The position numbers were made by a program, and so were the translations under genes. From a bacterium (GTDB lineage Bacteria; Cyanobacteriota; Vampirovibrionia; Gastranaerophilales; Gastranaerophilaceae), in NCBI GenBank assembly GCA_017512405.1, contig JAFWGJ010000148.1:1-38951 (forward strand): 38,951 nucleotides of DNA. Reading direction: 5' to 3'. The first letter of the stretch is position 1. Each line of letters begins with the position of its first letter. The notes beneath the pieces were generated by a model. That model saw only the letters and a list, made by a program, of their open reading frames with translations. It searched no databases and was not told where the DNA came from. This document shows, in pieces, positions 27,604 to 35,924 of this stretch.

Positions 27604-28786
27604 TAATTACATATTTTTAGATAATAACGGCATAGTAGTAGCTGACACAGCCGATATTAAAGAAACTGTACAAAACGAATTTTTGGCGGCTTTAGGTTCG
27701 GATTTATCGCTTGAAGATTCAACACCGCAAGGAAGATTAATCGATATTGAAACAAATTGCAGAACGGCAGTCATTAATAATAATGTTGCTATTGCAAACA
27801 GTATCAATTTTAATTTAGCGTCAGGAATTACGCTCGATGCTTGGGGAGCAAATTTTGATTTAGAAAGAGACCCCGCAACAAGCTCGAGTGTTATTGCAAC
27901 CGTAACGGGAGTGGCAGGAACAGTAATATCATCAGGTTCAACTGCTCAAACTCAAAACGGCGATTTATTCTATGCTGAAAACAATATTACAATTCCCCAA
28001 TCGGGTAGTATTACAGCAACGTTTTTATCCGTTGAAAAAGGGGAAATCGCTTGTCCTGTTGGAAGTCTAACAAAAATTATAGATGGAACTTTAGGTTGGG
28101 AAACGATAACAAATTTAGCCCCTGCAACTTTAGGAACTTTACAACAATCGGATGCAAGCTATAAGCAAGAATTTTATGATAACGGCTTATTTAACGGAAT
28201 GTCATTAATTGAAGATTATGATAACGCTTTAATGCGTGTGGATAACGTAATTTCAGCAAGAGTAATCGAAAACGGACTATCTACAAGTAAAGTTGTTGAT
28301 AATATAACCTTATTACCTCATAGCGTTTATGCTTGTGTAGATGGTGGAAACAATACGGATGTTGCAAATGCTTTATTTTATCGAAAATCAGCAGGTTCAA
28401 ACTGGACAGGATTAACAGGGCAAACAGTAACTGTTGATGTAGTTGAGCCAACTTATGGCGATATATATCAGGTTATATTTAACCGCCCAAATGAAATTCA
28501 AATTTATGCAAGCGTAACCGCAAATTCAGGAACGGCAACATCTTCCGATTTATCGGACGATATTAAAACTGCAATTACAAAATACATAAATATTCATAAA
28601 ATCGGGGAAGATGTTTCGATTTTACAACTGGCACAAGCAATAAATTCAGCGATACCGGGAATTGCTCTTAATTCTATCGCAATTGGCACATCCTCCGGTT
28701 CGCAATCTGCCGCAAATATAACAATACATGTAAATCAAGTTGCAAAAGTTTCAGCAGAAAATATAACGGTAACAATAAATGCCTAA
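27596..28786 (+). CDS. Baseplate J-like wedge protein
   Basis: The 396-residue protein has the Baseplate_J pattern: EFLAALGSDLSLEDSTPQGRLIDIETNCRTAVINNNVAIANSINFNLASGITLDAWGANFDLERDPATSS at the N-terminus, then ATVTGVAGTVISSGSTAQTQNGDLFYAENNITIPQSG, and VDNVISARVIENGLS in the middle. It builds the wedge ring together with the gp25-like and DUF2612 proteins. There are no odd features. Confidence 0.9.
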   Translation: MASNYIFLDNNGIVVADTADIKETVQNEFLAALGSDLSLEDSTPQGRLIDIETNCRTAVINNNVAIANSINFNLASGITLDAWGANFDLERDPATSSSVIATVTGVAGTVISSGSTAQTQNGDLFYAENNITIPQSGSITATFLSVEKGEIACPVGSLTKIIDGTLGWETITNLAPATLGTLQQSDASYKQEFYDNGLFNGMSLIEDYDNALMRVDNVISARVIENGLSTSKVVDNITLLPHSVYACVDGGNNTDVANALFYRKSAGSNWTGLTGQTVTVDVVEPTYGDIYQVIFNRPNEIQIYASVTANSGTATSSDLSDDIKTAITKYINIHKIGEDVSILQLAQAINSAIPGIALNSIAIGTSSGSQSAANITIHVNQVAKVSAENITVTINA

Positions 28787-29375
28787 TACAATTTTAAATT
28801 ATGACCCAAGCGTTGATTTAACTAAACATATTTTTTGGCAGTATAATAACGCTCCTGCAATTAATAGTTTAATTAACACTAAACAAAATTGGTTTAATAA
28901 AAACCAAACCGAATTTTGGAACGACTGGGTTAAAAATGTTTTAAATATTACTACCGCAAATGATTACGGTTTATCAATTTGGGGAGCATTGCTTCAAGTG
29001 CCAAGAGTTTACAACGTTGAAGGTGATGATATAACACTTACGACTAATCAATATAGAACAGTACTTTTAGCAAGACTAAAACTGTTACATACCAGAGCAA
29101 CCGTACCCGAAATAAATAAGTTGTTGAAATTTTTATTCGGACAATACGGAAAAGCCTATGTTGTTGATAATTTTGATATGACAATAACTTATAGATTTAA
29201 TTTTAATTTATCTGCTCTGCAATTAGCAGTTTTACAAAATGTAACACTATTACCCCGTCCGGCAGGAGTTCAAGCGGTTATTGTTGCAAGCGATAATGTT
29301 GTATTCGGCTTTAACGGTTCAAGTGCTCAGCCTTTTGATAACGCACCATTTGCAACTTATATCCATAACGTATAA
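28779..29375 (+). CDS. DUF2612 baseplate protein (gpI-like)
   Basis: The 198-residue protein contains QNWFNKNQTEFWNDWVKNVLNITTANDYGLSIWGALLQVPRVYN, YRTVLLARLKLLHTRATVPEINKLLKFLFGQYGKAYVVDNFDMTITYRFNFNLSALQLAVLQNVTLLPRPAGVQA and FGFNGSSAQPFDNAPFA. These features define DUF2612, the gpI-like wedge piece between J and the tail fibre. Copy 3 of the RNA element follows its stop. Confidence 0.87.
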   Translation: MPNTILNYDPSVDLTKHIFWQYNNAPAINSLINTKQNWFNKNQTEFWNDWVKNVLNITTANDYGLSIWGALLQVPRVYNVEGDDITLTTNQYRTVLLARLKLLHTRATVPEINKLLKFLFGQYGKAYVVDNFDMTITYRFNFNLSALQLAVLQNVTLLPRPAGVQAVIVASDNVVFGFNGSSAQPFDNAPFATYIHNV

Positions 29376-29380
29376 CAGAT

Positions 29381-29435
29381 AGTGCCGCAAAAACCGAAGC
29401 GTTGAGCTTTGATTTTGAGGTACACATATTAGGAG
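29381..29435 (+). promoter_or_regulatory. Repeated RNA element, copy 3 (short form)
   Basis: AGTGCCGCAA, P1 (29390-29400 with 29406-29416) around loop GTTGA, then GAGGTACACAT and TTAGGAG. The GCGACGT-P2-CAGGAG part of copies 1 and 2 is absent, as if deleted between short AGG repeats. The AGGAG serves as SD for the fibre gene at 29444. Confidence 0.8.
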
Positions 29436-29443
29436 TTTTTTAA

Positions 29444-30286
29444 ATGCAAAGCACAGAATTAGTCGCACCTTTAGCGATTCAGACACCTATTGCAATAAAC
29501 GGTGATAAAAATATCCCAAAACAAAACGCACAAGGAACAGATACATCCTCAATTAGTTTAGGGTTTTTACCTATAACGTCAGAACCATTGGACGACGGCG
29601 GCATTGCACCCGAAAGAATTGATTTTAACGGGATGTTTTATTTATCAACGGACCAGAGAACATATTTACAAAACGGAGGTTATATAACCTATAACGTAGA
29701 AGTTGCAACTGCAATAGGCGGATATCCGCAGGGGGCAATTTTAAATTATCTTGATTCAAGCGGTAATTTTAGCCAAGTTCAATCTTTAATTGATAACAAT
29801 CAATATAATTTTGTAACAACTCCAAGTTATATTAACAACACTTATTGGAAATTTGTTTCAGGGAAACCAACCGTAATATCAGTTTTAGAACAGGTTTACC
29901 CTATCGGAGCAATTTTTATAGGAACAACTTCATCCTGCCCTATGGCTGCGATATTTGGAACTTGGGAATTAGTTGCAGAAGATAGATGTTTACAAGGTTC
30001 TAGTGAAAATCACCAACCTAATACTACAATACCGGCAAGTTTACCAAATGTAAAAGGTGGTTGGTATTTAGGAAATGGTGGTTATTATGATGACCATAAA
30101 TCTACCGCTTCAGGAGCAATAAAAGTTTCAAAAGGAGGTTATGGTAATAACGGTGCTAGATTATCAGGACAAGGTTCAAAATTTACTCTGGATGTTTCTG
30201 CAAATTTAAACTCAATTTATTCTGATAATACAACCACGGTTCAACCCTCGGCTTATGTAGTTAATGTTTGGAGGAGAACAGCATAG
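29444..30286 (+). CDS. Tail fibre/collar protein
   Basis: The 280-residue protein ends with a short-tail-fibre type knob: VYPIGAIFIGTTSSCPMAAIFGTWELVAEDRCLQGSS, then a Gly/Asn-rich loop region and PSAYVVNVWRRTA. The VYPxGxIYxT...GTWExxxxxRxLxG and final xxVxxWxRTA are typical of phage fibre ends that contact the receptor. The N-terminal part (about 1-60) presumably docks to the baseplate. It is likely a host-recognition protein. Confidence 0.82.
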   Translation: MQSTELVAPLAIQTPIAINGDKNIPKQNAQGTDTSSISLGFLPITSEPLDDGGIAPERIDFNGMFYLSTDQRTYLQNGGYITYNVEVATAIGGYPQGAILNYLDSSGNFSQVQSLIDNNQYNFVTTPSYINNTYWKFVSGKPTVISVLEQVYPIGAIFIGTTSSCPMAAIFGTWELVAEDRCLQGSSENHQPNTTIPASLPNVKGGWYLGNGGYYDDHKSTASGAIKVSKGGYGNNGARLSGQGSKFTLDVSANLNSIYSDNTTTVQPSAYVVNVWRRTA

Positions 30287-30287
30287 T

Positions 30288-30827
30288 ATGATTAAATATT
30301 GTTTTATAACAGATGAAGAAACAGGAACAGTCCAGCTTGGTGTCGGTTGCTCGGATGAATACTATAAAGAAATTGGAATGAAACAAAGAGATGTTGAACA
30401 ATCCGAGGTTGATTTTCAATGGTATTTAGCTGAAAAATGTCCGCACTATACGGATGAAGAAAAACTTGCTATTGCAAAAGAAGAAAAATACAAAGAAGCA
30501 AACAATAAAGCAAACTATTTTTTAGACCACGAAGCATTGTTTGAACTTTATCCCGATTTTCATATTGAAACAACTCAAGAACATATTAACACTTTTGCAA
30601 CCGCCGCAAACGGAATTGAAAGAGGAATAATACCTTATCAAGAGTGGACTTCAAAAGAAGATAATAAACGGCAGTTAAATGCAGAAGAATGTTTAACGGT
30701 TTCTTTCGGTATTGGTGCAATCCAAAATGAGGTTTGGAATAACCAATATTACGCATATAAAACGGCAATCGATAAAGCCCAAACAGTAGCGGAAGTTGAA
30801 AGGATAGTAATTAATTATGTCAACTAA
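30288..30827 (+). CDS. Tail fibre assembly-like protein (DUF4376-type)
   Basis: The start is MIKYCFITDEETG (30288), just after the fibre stop; the frame from 30264 only overlaps the fibre gene. GGAGGAG lies upstream inside the fibre end. The 179-residue protein is helical in its second half (LNAEECLTVSFGIGAIQNEVWNNQYYAYKTAIDKAQTVAEVERIVINY), as in DUF4376 fibre-associated proteins. The likely role is folding or attachment of the fibre. The family match is moderate. Confidence 0.65.
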   Translation: MIKYCFITDEETGTVQLGVGCSDEYYKEIGMKQRDVEQSEVDFQWYLAEKCPHYTDEEKLAIAKEEKYKEANNKANYFLDHEALFELYPDFHIETTQEHINTFATAANGIERGIIPYQEWTSKEDNKRQLNAEECLTVSFGIGAIQNEVWNNQYYAYKTAIDKAQTVAEVERIVINYVN

Positions 30828-31128
30828 CACTATTCCATACAAAGGCGACAATTCGCAAGCATACAATAAACATTTTTTAGAAATAGATTTAGAACTTGAC
30901 GAGGGGGCAAAACCGCCCTCGAAGGTTGAATTTGTAACAGGATGTATCGTTAAACCATTTGTTAATCCTCAATTTCCGATTTATGTAGATTTTAGCGAAT
31001 CTGAAAGTGCAAAACTCAACTATATAAACGTAGGTTATTTAATAACATACGACGACAAAGGGCGGAGAGAAACCGCCGAAGGTTCAATCACATTTAAGTA
31101 CAAAAACGGAGTAATCTGCCAATGTTAA
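30817..31128 (+). CDS. Small fibre-associated beta protein
   Basis: The 103-residue protein reads YNKHFLEIDLELDEGAKPPSKVEFVTGCIVKPFVNPQFPIYVDFSESESAKLNYINVGYLITYDDKGRRETAEGSITFKYKNGVI. It is a compact beta sandwich in appearance. The same order, with a small beta protein before a long fibre, occurs in other phages whose BppU-like N-domains attach fibres to the baseplate. No family match is certain. Confidence 0.65.
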   Translation: MSTNTIPYKGDNSQAYNKHFLEIDLELDEGAKPPSKVEFVTGCIVKPFVNPQFPIYVDFSESESAKLNYINVGYLITYDDKGRRETAEGSITFKYKNGVICQC

Positions 31129-32453
31129 AAGCAACTTTTAAAATAGTTTCGGGAAATTCCATTTGGGGTGGAATTGGAGGCAATATAGAAAATCAAAAAG
31201 ACTTAGTTGATTTTGTTGACACTGAAATTTCAGCTTTGGGCGGGGATATTGAAACTCAAATTGCCACTTTAGATAGCAAAATTGATTCGGTTCAATCTGT
31301 TTTAGAGGATGAAATATCAGCTTTTGAAACCGATTTAAACGGAAAAATTGATGAAGAGCAAAGTGCAAGAATTGAAGCCGATAATACTTTACAAGACAAT
31401 ATTGATACTTTAGATAATAAAATAGATACGCATATTGCAGATAAAACCAACCCCCATGAAGTTACAAAAACCCAAGTCGGCTTAGGCAACGTTGATAATA
31501 CAAGCGATTTAAATAAACCTATATCAACAGCAACTCAAACCGCACTTAATGATATTTCAAACACAGTTAGCAACAATTATAATGCTTTAAATGAAAAAAT
31601 CGGAACAAATACATCGAATCTAAACAGCTTATCAACTACCGTAACAAACAATTATAATACCCTCGACGGTAGGATTACAAGCGAAGTTTCAACGCTAAAT
31701 ACTGCAATAGGAACAGAGGCGACAAACCGCCAAAATGCAGATAATAATTTACAAAGCCAAATTGATGCCATTGTATCATCATCTGATGTTTTTGATATTG
31801 TAGGAACTTACGCAGAATTACAAGCTTATGAAATTTCAACCGTTCCTGTTAACGATATAATTAAAGTTTTGGTTGATAGTACGCACAATAATGCAGCGAC
31901 ATATTACCGTTGCATTGAAACGGCAGGAGTAAAATCTTGGAGCTATATTGGAACAGAGGGAGCATATTATACAAAATCAGAATCCGATAGCTTATTTGTT
32001 AAAAAAACTACAACCATAAACGATAAACCATTATCAAATAATATAACTTTAACCGCAGCAGACGTTGGAGCGTTACCATCATCAACCACAATCGGAAATG
32101 GTATTTTAACAATTCAAAATAACGGGGTTGATGTTGATACTTTTAACGCTAATTCTACAACAAATAAAATAATTAATCTTGTTACACCAACCAAAATAAG
32201 CGATTTAGCGGACGACACCGCAACAAATCCTATCGACAAAGCTGAAACTTTAACAGGTTTAACAGCTACCATAACGGAGTTGAATTATGTTGATGGTGTT
32301 ACAAGTTCTATTCAAACGCAATTAAACGGAAAACAAACTACCGCCAATCTTGTAACTTCGGTTTCAAGTTCTTCAACCGATAGCCAATATCCATCTGCAA
32401 AGCTCTTTTACGACACTTGCGGAGATATTGAAACACTTATAAACGCTTTATAA
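31122..32453 (+). CDS. Long tail fibre with coiled coils
   Basis: The 443-residue protein has several coiled-coil stretches (about 30-110 and 140-215: ETQIATLDSKIDSVQSVL, NTLQDNIDTLDNKID). It carries the fibre motif HIADKTNPHEVTKTQVGLGNVDNTSDLNKPISTATQTAL (about 107-145), used in many tail fibres for trimerisation. A beta domain follows (VFDIVGTYAELQAYEIS). The C-terminal DSQYPSAKLFYDTCGDIETLINAL is also a common fibre ending. It is probably a trimeric host-binding fibre. Confidence 0.82.
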   Translation: MLKATFKIVSGNSIWGGIGGNIENQKDLVDFVDTEISALGGDIETQIATLDSKIDSVQSVLEDEISAFETDLNGKIDEEQSARIEADNTLQDNIDTLDNKIDTHIADKTNPHEVTKTQVGLGNVDNTSDLNKPISTATQTALNDISNTVSNNYNALNEKIGTNTSNLNSLSTTVTNNYNTLDGRITSEVSTLNTAIGTEATNRQNADNNLQSQIDAIVSSSDVFDIVGTYAELQAYEISTVPVNDIIKVLVDSTHNNAATYYRCIETAGVKSWSYIGTEGAYYTKSESDSLFVKKTTTINDKPLSNNITLTAADVGALPSSTTIGNGILTIQNNGVDVDTFNANSTTNKIINLVTPTKISDLADDTATNPIDKAETLTGLTATITELNYVDGVTSSIQTQLNGKQTTANLVTSVSSSSTDSQYPSAKLFYDTCGDIETLINAL

Positions 32454-32469
32454 AAAAGGATAAATATAA

Positions 32470-34107
32470 ATGTCAATTCAAACAGCTATTGAAAACGCTC
32501 AACAAAAAGTAGAAAATGCTTACACCGCCGTACAGAATAAAGGCGGAACAATGCCTGCAACACAGAATCTAAGTAATTTACCAACAGCAATAAATTCGAT
32601 TTCAACAGCAGGCACAGTTGAAGAATTAAATATAACTCCGACAACTTCCGCTCAAACTATAACACCATCAGCAGGGGTTGACGGTTTTAATCCTGTTAAA
32701 GTAGCAGCCGTTACATCTGCTATTGATAGCGATATTAAAGCAAGTAATATAAAAAGCGGAGTAAATATTTTAGGGGTCAACGGTTCTGTTGTTGAACTTA
32801 ATGGACAAACTAAAACTGTAAATCCGACAACATCTCAACAAACAATTACTCCAGATAGTCCAAAGAATGGTTTAACAAGTGTTACCATTAATGCAGTAAC
32901 GGCTGCGATAGATAGCGATATTCAGCCTGCTAATATTAAAAAGAATGTTAATATACTCGGAGTAACAGGAACTCTTGAAGAAGGGATAACCCCAACAGGA
33001 ATAATTTCAATCACAGAAAACGGACAATTTGATGTTGCTAATTATGCAACTGCAAATGTTAATGTTTCAGGTGGTGGTGGGGGTGGTGAAGGTCGATATC
33101 TTGTTCGGGTTATAGATTATGACGGAACGGTCTTAAAATCAGAAAAACTTGATACCGGCAATACTTTTACTCTACCATCAAACCCTTCGCATAGCGGTTT
33201 AGTTTTTCAAAGCTGGAGTTCACCGGTAACAATTACAAATAATACAGTTACCGTTACTGATAGCGATATAACAATAGGTGCAACTTATACAACCGCAAGC
33301 GGATTAAGCGAATTTGATATTACTTTAACCGCTGTAACGGGTTTATCTGTTACTCTTAATATGGATGGAACTAAAAATTGGGGCGATGGCACAAGCGATA
33401 CTTCAACAACCCATACTTATGCAAGCGAAGGGAATTATACAATAACTTGTGATGGTACAACCATGACAACAAGTTCATCAAGCGGAATTATGGGGCAAAG
33501 TTCAAGCAATAATGCAAGATACATTTTAACTTCCGCAAGAATGGCAAATGTTACAAGTATAGGGGGTTATGCGTTTGCATATTGTTATTCCCTAGCTTCA
33601 ATAACAATACCGAGTGGTGTTACAAGTATAGGGGGTTATGCGTTTGCATATTGTTGTTCCCTAACTTTAATAATAATCCCAAGCAGTGTTACAAGTATAG
33701 GAAATGCTACGTTTCAAGGTTGTTATTCCCTAGCTTCAATAACAATACCGAGTGGTGTTACAAGTATAGGGAATGCTATGTTTACCTATTGTTTTCCCCT
33801 ACCTTTAATAATTATCCCAAGCAGTGTTACAAGCATAGGATATTCTGCGTTTCAAAATTGTTATTCCCTAACTTTAATAATAATCCCAAGCAGTGTTACA
33901 AGTATAGAAAGTAGTGCGTTTAACAGTTGTCATTCCATTATTGAATACGATTTTAGTAGCCACACATCAGTTCCAACACTTTCAAGCACTAATGCTTTTA
34001 ATAATATCAACGGAATTTGCAAAATTAAAGTACCTGCAAGGTTGGAAGCAAGATGGAAAGCTGCAACAAACTGGTCAACATACGCAAATTATATCGTAGG
34101 AGTATAA
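32470..34107 (+). CDS. Tail fibre with BspA-type leucine-rich repeats
   Basis: The 545-residue protein has distinct parts. The N-terminal region (1-185) holds two copies of a fibre repeat (PTTSxQTITP...IDSDIxxxNIKxxVNILGVxG). A Gly stretch at about 200 is followed by a domain ending WSSPVTITNNTVTVTDSDITIGATY (about 205-280) and a PKD-like domain (LNMDGTKNWGDGTSDTSTTHTYASEGNYTITCDG, about 296-330). Six 23-residue BspA/Treponema-type leucine-rich repeats follow (360-498, consensus VTSIGxxAFxxCxSLxxIxIPSS). LRRs of this type bind surface molecules in gut bacteria, so this is a strong candidate adhesin or receptor binder. Confidence 0.85.
   Translation: MSIQTAIENAQQKVENAYTAVQNKGGTMPATQNLSNLPTAINSISTAGTVEELNITPTTSAQTITPSAGVDGFNPVKVAAVTSAIDSDIKASNIKSGVNILGVNGSVVELNGQTKTVNPTTSQQTITPDSPKNGLTSVTINAVTAAIDSDIQPANIKKNVNILGVTGTLEEGITPTGIISITENGQFDVANYATANVNVSGGGGGGEGRYLVRVIDYDGTVLKSEKLDTGNTFTLPSNPSHSGLVFQSWSSPVTITNNTVTVTDSDITIGATYTTASGLSEFDITLTAVTGLSVTLNMDGTKNWGDGTSDTSTTHTYASEGNYTITCDGTTMTTSSSSGIMGQSSSNNARYILTSARMANVTSIGGYAFAYCYSLASITIPSGVTSIGGYAFAYCCSLTLIIIPSSVTSIGNATFQGCYSLASITIPSGVTSIGNAMFTYCFPLPLIIIPSSVTSIGYSAFQNCYSLTLIIIPSSVTSIESSAFNSCHSIIEYDFSSHTSVPTLSSTNAFNNINGICKIKVPARLEARWKAATNWSTYANYIVGV
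33550..33963 (+). repeat. Six tandem 69-bp repeats encoding LRR units
   Basis: Units start at 33550, 33619, 33688, 33757, 33826 and 33895, each beginning GTTACAAG(T/C)ATAG. Units 1-2 are nearly identical at the DNA level and share the TATGCGTTTGCATATTGT segment. Copy number should be able to change by recombination or slippage. Confidence 0.9.
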
Positions 34108-34110
34108 ATT

Positions 34111-34566
34111 ATGATAATTACAGAAACAGTAACAATTAATGACAAAAAATTTAAACATACATATTCAGATAGCGGTTTTTATATCCAAAAAGAAGATACG
34201 GAAGAAAAATACGCAGAAGCTTATGATGTCATAGATAGTGATTATACTTATATTGAAACAGAGGAGAAGATTCCAATGGATGAAGAAAATGCTCTTAAAT
34301 TAACAAGAGGTGATGTATTCAGAGGTATTTTTCAAGCAAAAGGCATTAAAAGGGAACAAATAAGAGCCTTAATTCAGGCTATGGCAGAAACAACAGAAGA
34401 AGAAAAAATTGCAAAAGAACTTGCTTCAATAGATTTTGACGAAGCTCTTTATTTTTATCGTCAAAACCCGCTTATTGATAAAATCGGAAAGCAATTAGGG
34501 ATTAGTTCTTATCAAATGACAAAGTTTTTTGAAACAAATGATTGGCAAGAATTAAATAAGGAGTAG
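34111..34566 (+). CDS. Fibre-associated hypothetical protein, 151 aa
   Basis: It starts MIITETVTINDKKFKHTYSDSGFYIQKEDTEEKYAEAYDVIDSDYTYIETEEKI, a pattern (MIIxxxxxInGkxFxxTYSDxG) seen in small proteins behind phage fibre genes. The C-terminal half is helical (ALKLTRGDVFRGIFQAKGIKREQIRALIQAMAETTEEEKI). It may help fibre folding. It starts four bases after the LRR fibre stop. Exact role unknown. Confidence 0.65.
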   Translation: MIITETVTINDKKFKHTYSDSGFYIQKEDTEEKYAEAYDVIDSDYTYIETEEKIPMDEENALKLTRGDVFRGIFQAKGIKREQIRALIQAMAETTEEEKIAKELASIDFDEALYFYRQNPLIDKIGKQLGISSYQMTKFFETNDWQELNKE

Positions 34567-34569
34567 TTT

Positions 34570-34794
34570 ATGAACATCTTTAAAAAAATAACTAAAAAAA
34601 TCATTTTAGTAAATAAAATCGAAAAAGCTTTCAAAAAAGCAAAAACTATGATAGATAATAACCAAGGTTTGGCTGTGAGCGTAAAGAACAGGCTTTTTTA
34701 TTTAAAAACGGATATTGAAGAAATACTACAACTATTACCACAGTTTAAGCCGATATACAAAGAGGTTATGGAAATTGTCAAAGAAGTTTTTTAA
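34570..34794 (+). CDS. Small helical protein, 74 aa
   Basis: It is Lys- and Ile-rich and entirely helical by composition (NIFKKITKKIILVNKIEKAFKKAKTM, then TDIEEILQLLPQFKPIYKEVMEIVKEVF). The first 20 residues form a basic amphipathic helix that could touch membranes. It opens the lysis-side cluster. No family is recognised. The SD AAGGAG lies nine bases before the ATG. Confidence 0.55.
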   Translation: MNIFKKITKKIILVNKIEKAFKKAKTMIDNNQGLAVSVKNRLFYLKTDIEEILQLLPQFKPIYKEVMEIVKEVF

Positions 34795-35278
34795 TTTCAA
34801 ATCAAAACTTGATAATTCTTGTGTCGTAACAGGCAGAAACGATTTATTAATCAGGTTTAATGAGCAAATTCCCGAAGATTTATTGCTCGATAAATCGCTT
34901 GTTGGATTAACAAATGGTGAATTAAAAGAAGCTTTGAAGAAACCTTTTTATTTATCCAAGGATTTACTTATCGGGATAGAATTTGAAGGCGAAAGCTACT
35001 CTTTTATAATCCCCGAGGGATACGATTGGAACGGGGCGAATGTACCTTTTTTTGCTTGGCTAACTATCGGACAGCAAAAAGAACCCCGCTTCAAGCTTGC
35101 AAGCTGTGTGCATGATTATTTATGCGAACACAAAGAAGTTATTAATTACAATCGCTATCTTTCAACATTAATTTTTGAAACACTTTGTGAATACTTTGGA
35201 AGATTTAATGCTGTTAAACGCTGGGCGATGTTTCATAGTGTAGATAATTTTCAAAAGCTGCAAAAGGGGTGGAAATGA
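34775..35278 (+). CDS. DUF1353 protein
   Basis: The start is placed at TTG 34775 (MSKKFFNFKSKL), with GAGG nine bases upstream; the frame runs further 5' to another TTG at 34715, but that overlaps the previous gene without an SD. Residues of the 167-aa product include IPEGYDWNGANVPFFAWLTIGQQKEPRFKLASCVHDYLCEHKEVINYNRYLSTLIFETLCEYFG, a clear DUF1353 core. These small phage proteins sit near lysis or tail genes. Their function is unknown. Confidence 0.8.
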   Translation: MSKKFFNFKSKLDNSCVVTGRNDLLIRFNEQIPEDLLLDKSLVGLTNGELKEALKKPFYLSKDLLIGIEFEGESYSFIIPEGYDWNGANVPFFAWLTIGQQKEPRFKLASCVHDYLCEHKEVINYNRYLSTLIFETLCEYFGRFNAVKRWAMFHSVDNFQKLQKGWK

Positions 35279-35649
35279 AAATAAACCCAATTTGCCCTAT
35301 TGTTTTTACGCATTATAAAAATACTCTTAAAAAAGAATGGTTAAAGGGCAATATGCCCTCTGTTAAACATGATATAGGCGGAAACCTTTTAACCCCTGAA
35401 AACGCAACCAACGGACACATGCTTGCAAAATCCAAAGGCGGGGCAACAACATTAAAGAATTTAACCCTTGAAACGGCTGATTATAACCAATTAAAAGGCA
35501 ACAAGCCATTTAGTTGGTTTTTTGATGTTAAAAGTTTTATGCAATATTGTGATGAGGTCGCACAGGTAAAATTGAAGAACTTTGACGGGCTTGAATACGT
35601 AAGGGGCATAATTGAAAATGCTTTTGGGTTATTGAAAGAGGGGAAATAG
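35275..35649 (+). CDS. HNH-like nuclease in the lysis region
   Basis: The ATG at 35275 overlaps the DUF1353 stop as ATGA and has AAGGGG upstream. The 124-residue protein contains NATNGHMLAKSKGGATTLKNLTLETADYNQLKGNKPF, with His48, Asn62 and Asn71 in the spacing of an HNH-type nuclease (GHxxxKskGG...NLxL....N..KG). No second zinc-binding motif is seen. HNH proteins usually assist terminase near terL; this one lies 23 kb away among lysis genes, so homing or DNA-processing roles are also possible. Confidence 0.68.
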   Translation: MKINPICPIVFTHYKNTLKKEWLKGNMPSVKHDIGGNLLTPENATNGHMLAKSKGGATTLKNLTLETADYNQLKGNKPFSWFFDVKSFMQYCDEVAQVKLKNFDGLEYVRGIIENAFGLLKEGK

Positions 35650-35847
35650 ATGAGCTTAGAATTAGCAGGAATCCTTTTAACGGTTATTATCCAAGGGCTT
35701 TATGTCGCTTTTAAATTGGGTAAATTTGAAGAAAAGCTTGTAACCCTTGAAAAGAAACAGGATAGACACAATAACCTAATTGAACGAATGGTGCGGGTTG
35801 AAGATAGCGTTAAATCCGCTCATAAAAGAATTGACGATATAAAATAA
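35650..35847 (+). CDS. Holin-like membrane protein
   Basis: The 65-residue protein has one N-terminal TM helix (ELAGILLTVIIQGLYVAFKLG) followed by a charged coiled-coil tail (FEEKLVTLEKKQDRHNNLIERMVRVEDSVKSAHKRIDDIK). This layout resembles small XhlA/holin-type or Bdr-like phage membrane proteins. It lies directly before the M15 endolysin gene. A spanin or scaffold role is less likely. Holin function is inferred from form and position. Confidence 0.65.
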   Translation: MSLELAGILLTVIIQGLYVAFKLGKFEEKLVTLEKKQDRHNNLIERMVRVEDSVKSAHKRIDDIK

Positions 35848-35877
35848 CTCTTTCCTTTATTTTTTGCAATAAAAATG

Positions 35878-35902
35878 AGCTGTCAAGTAATCCTTGACAG
35901 CT
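35878..35902 (+). terminator. Perfect 10-bp hairpin before the endolysin
   Basis: AGCTGTCAAG (35878-35887), loop TAATC and CTTGACAGCT (35893-35902). It is followed only by TTGTACTT, so it is either a weak terminator limiting endolysin expression or an mRNA-stabilising stem. The endolysin SD AAAAAGGAG is 10 bases further on. Confidence 0.55.
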
Positions 35903-35924
35903 TTGTACTTAAAAAGGAGACAAA

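Noticed and set aside
33582-33914. Second open frame of 110 codons across the LRR repeats
   Set aside because: It exists because the 69-bp repeats are a multiple of three and lack stops in that frame. It has no SD, and the LRR frame is clearly coding.
31122-34107. Diversity-generating retroelement target in the fibre genes
   Set aside because: No reverse transcriptase and no template/variable repeat pair were found. The variable part is an LRR array instead.
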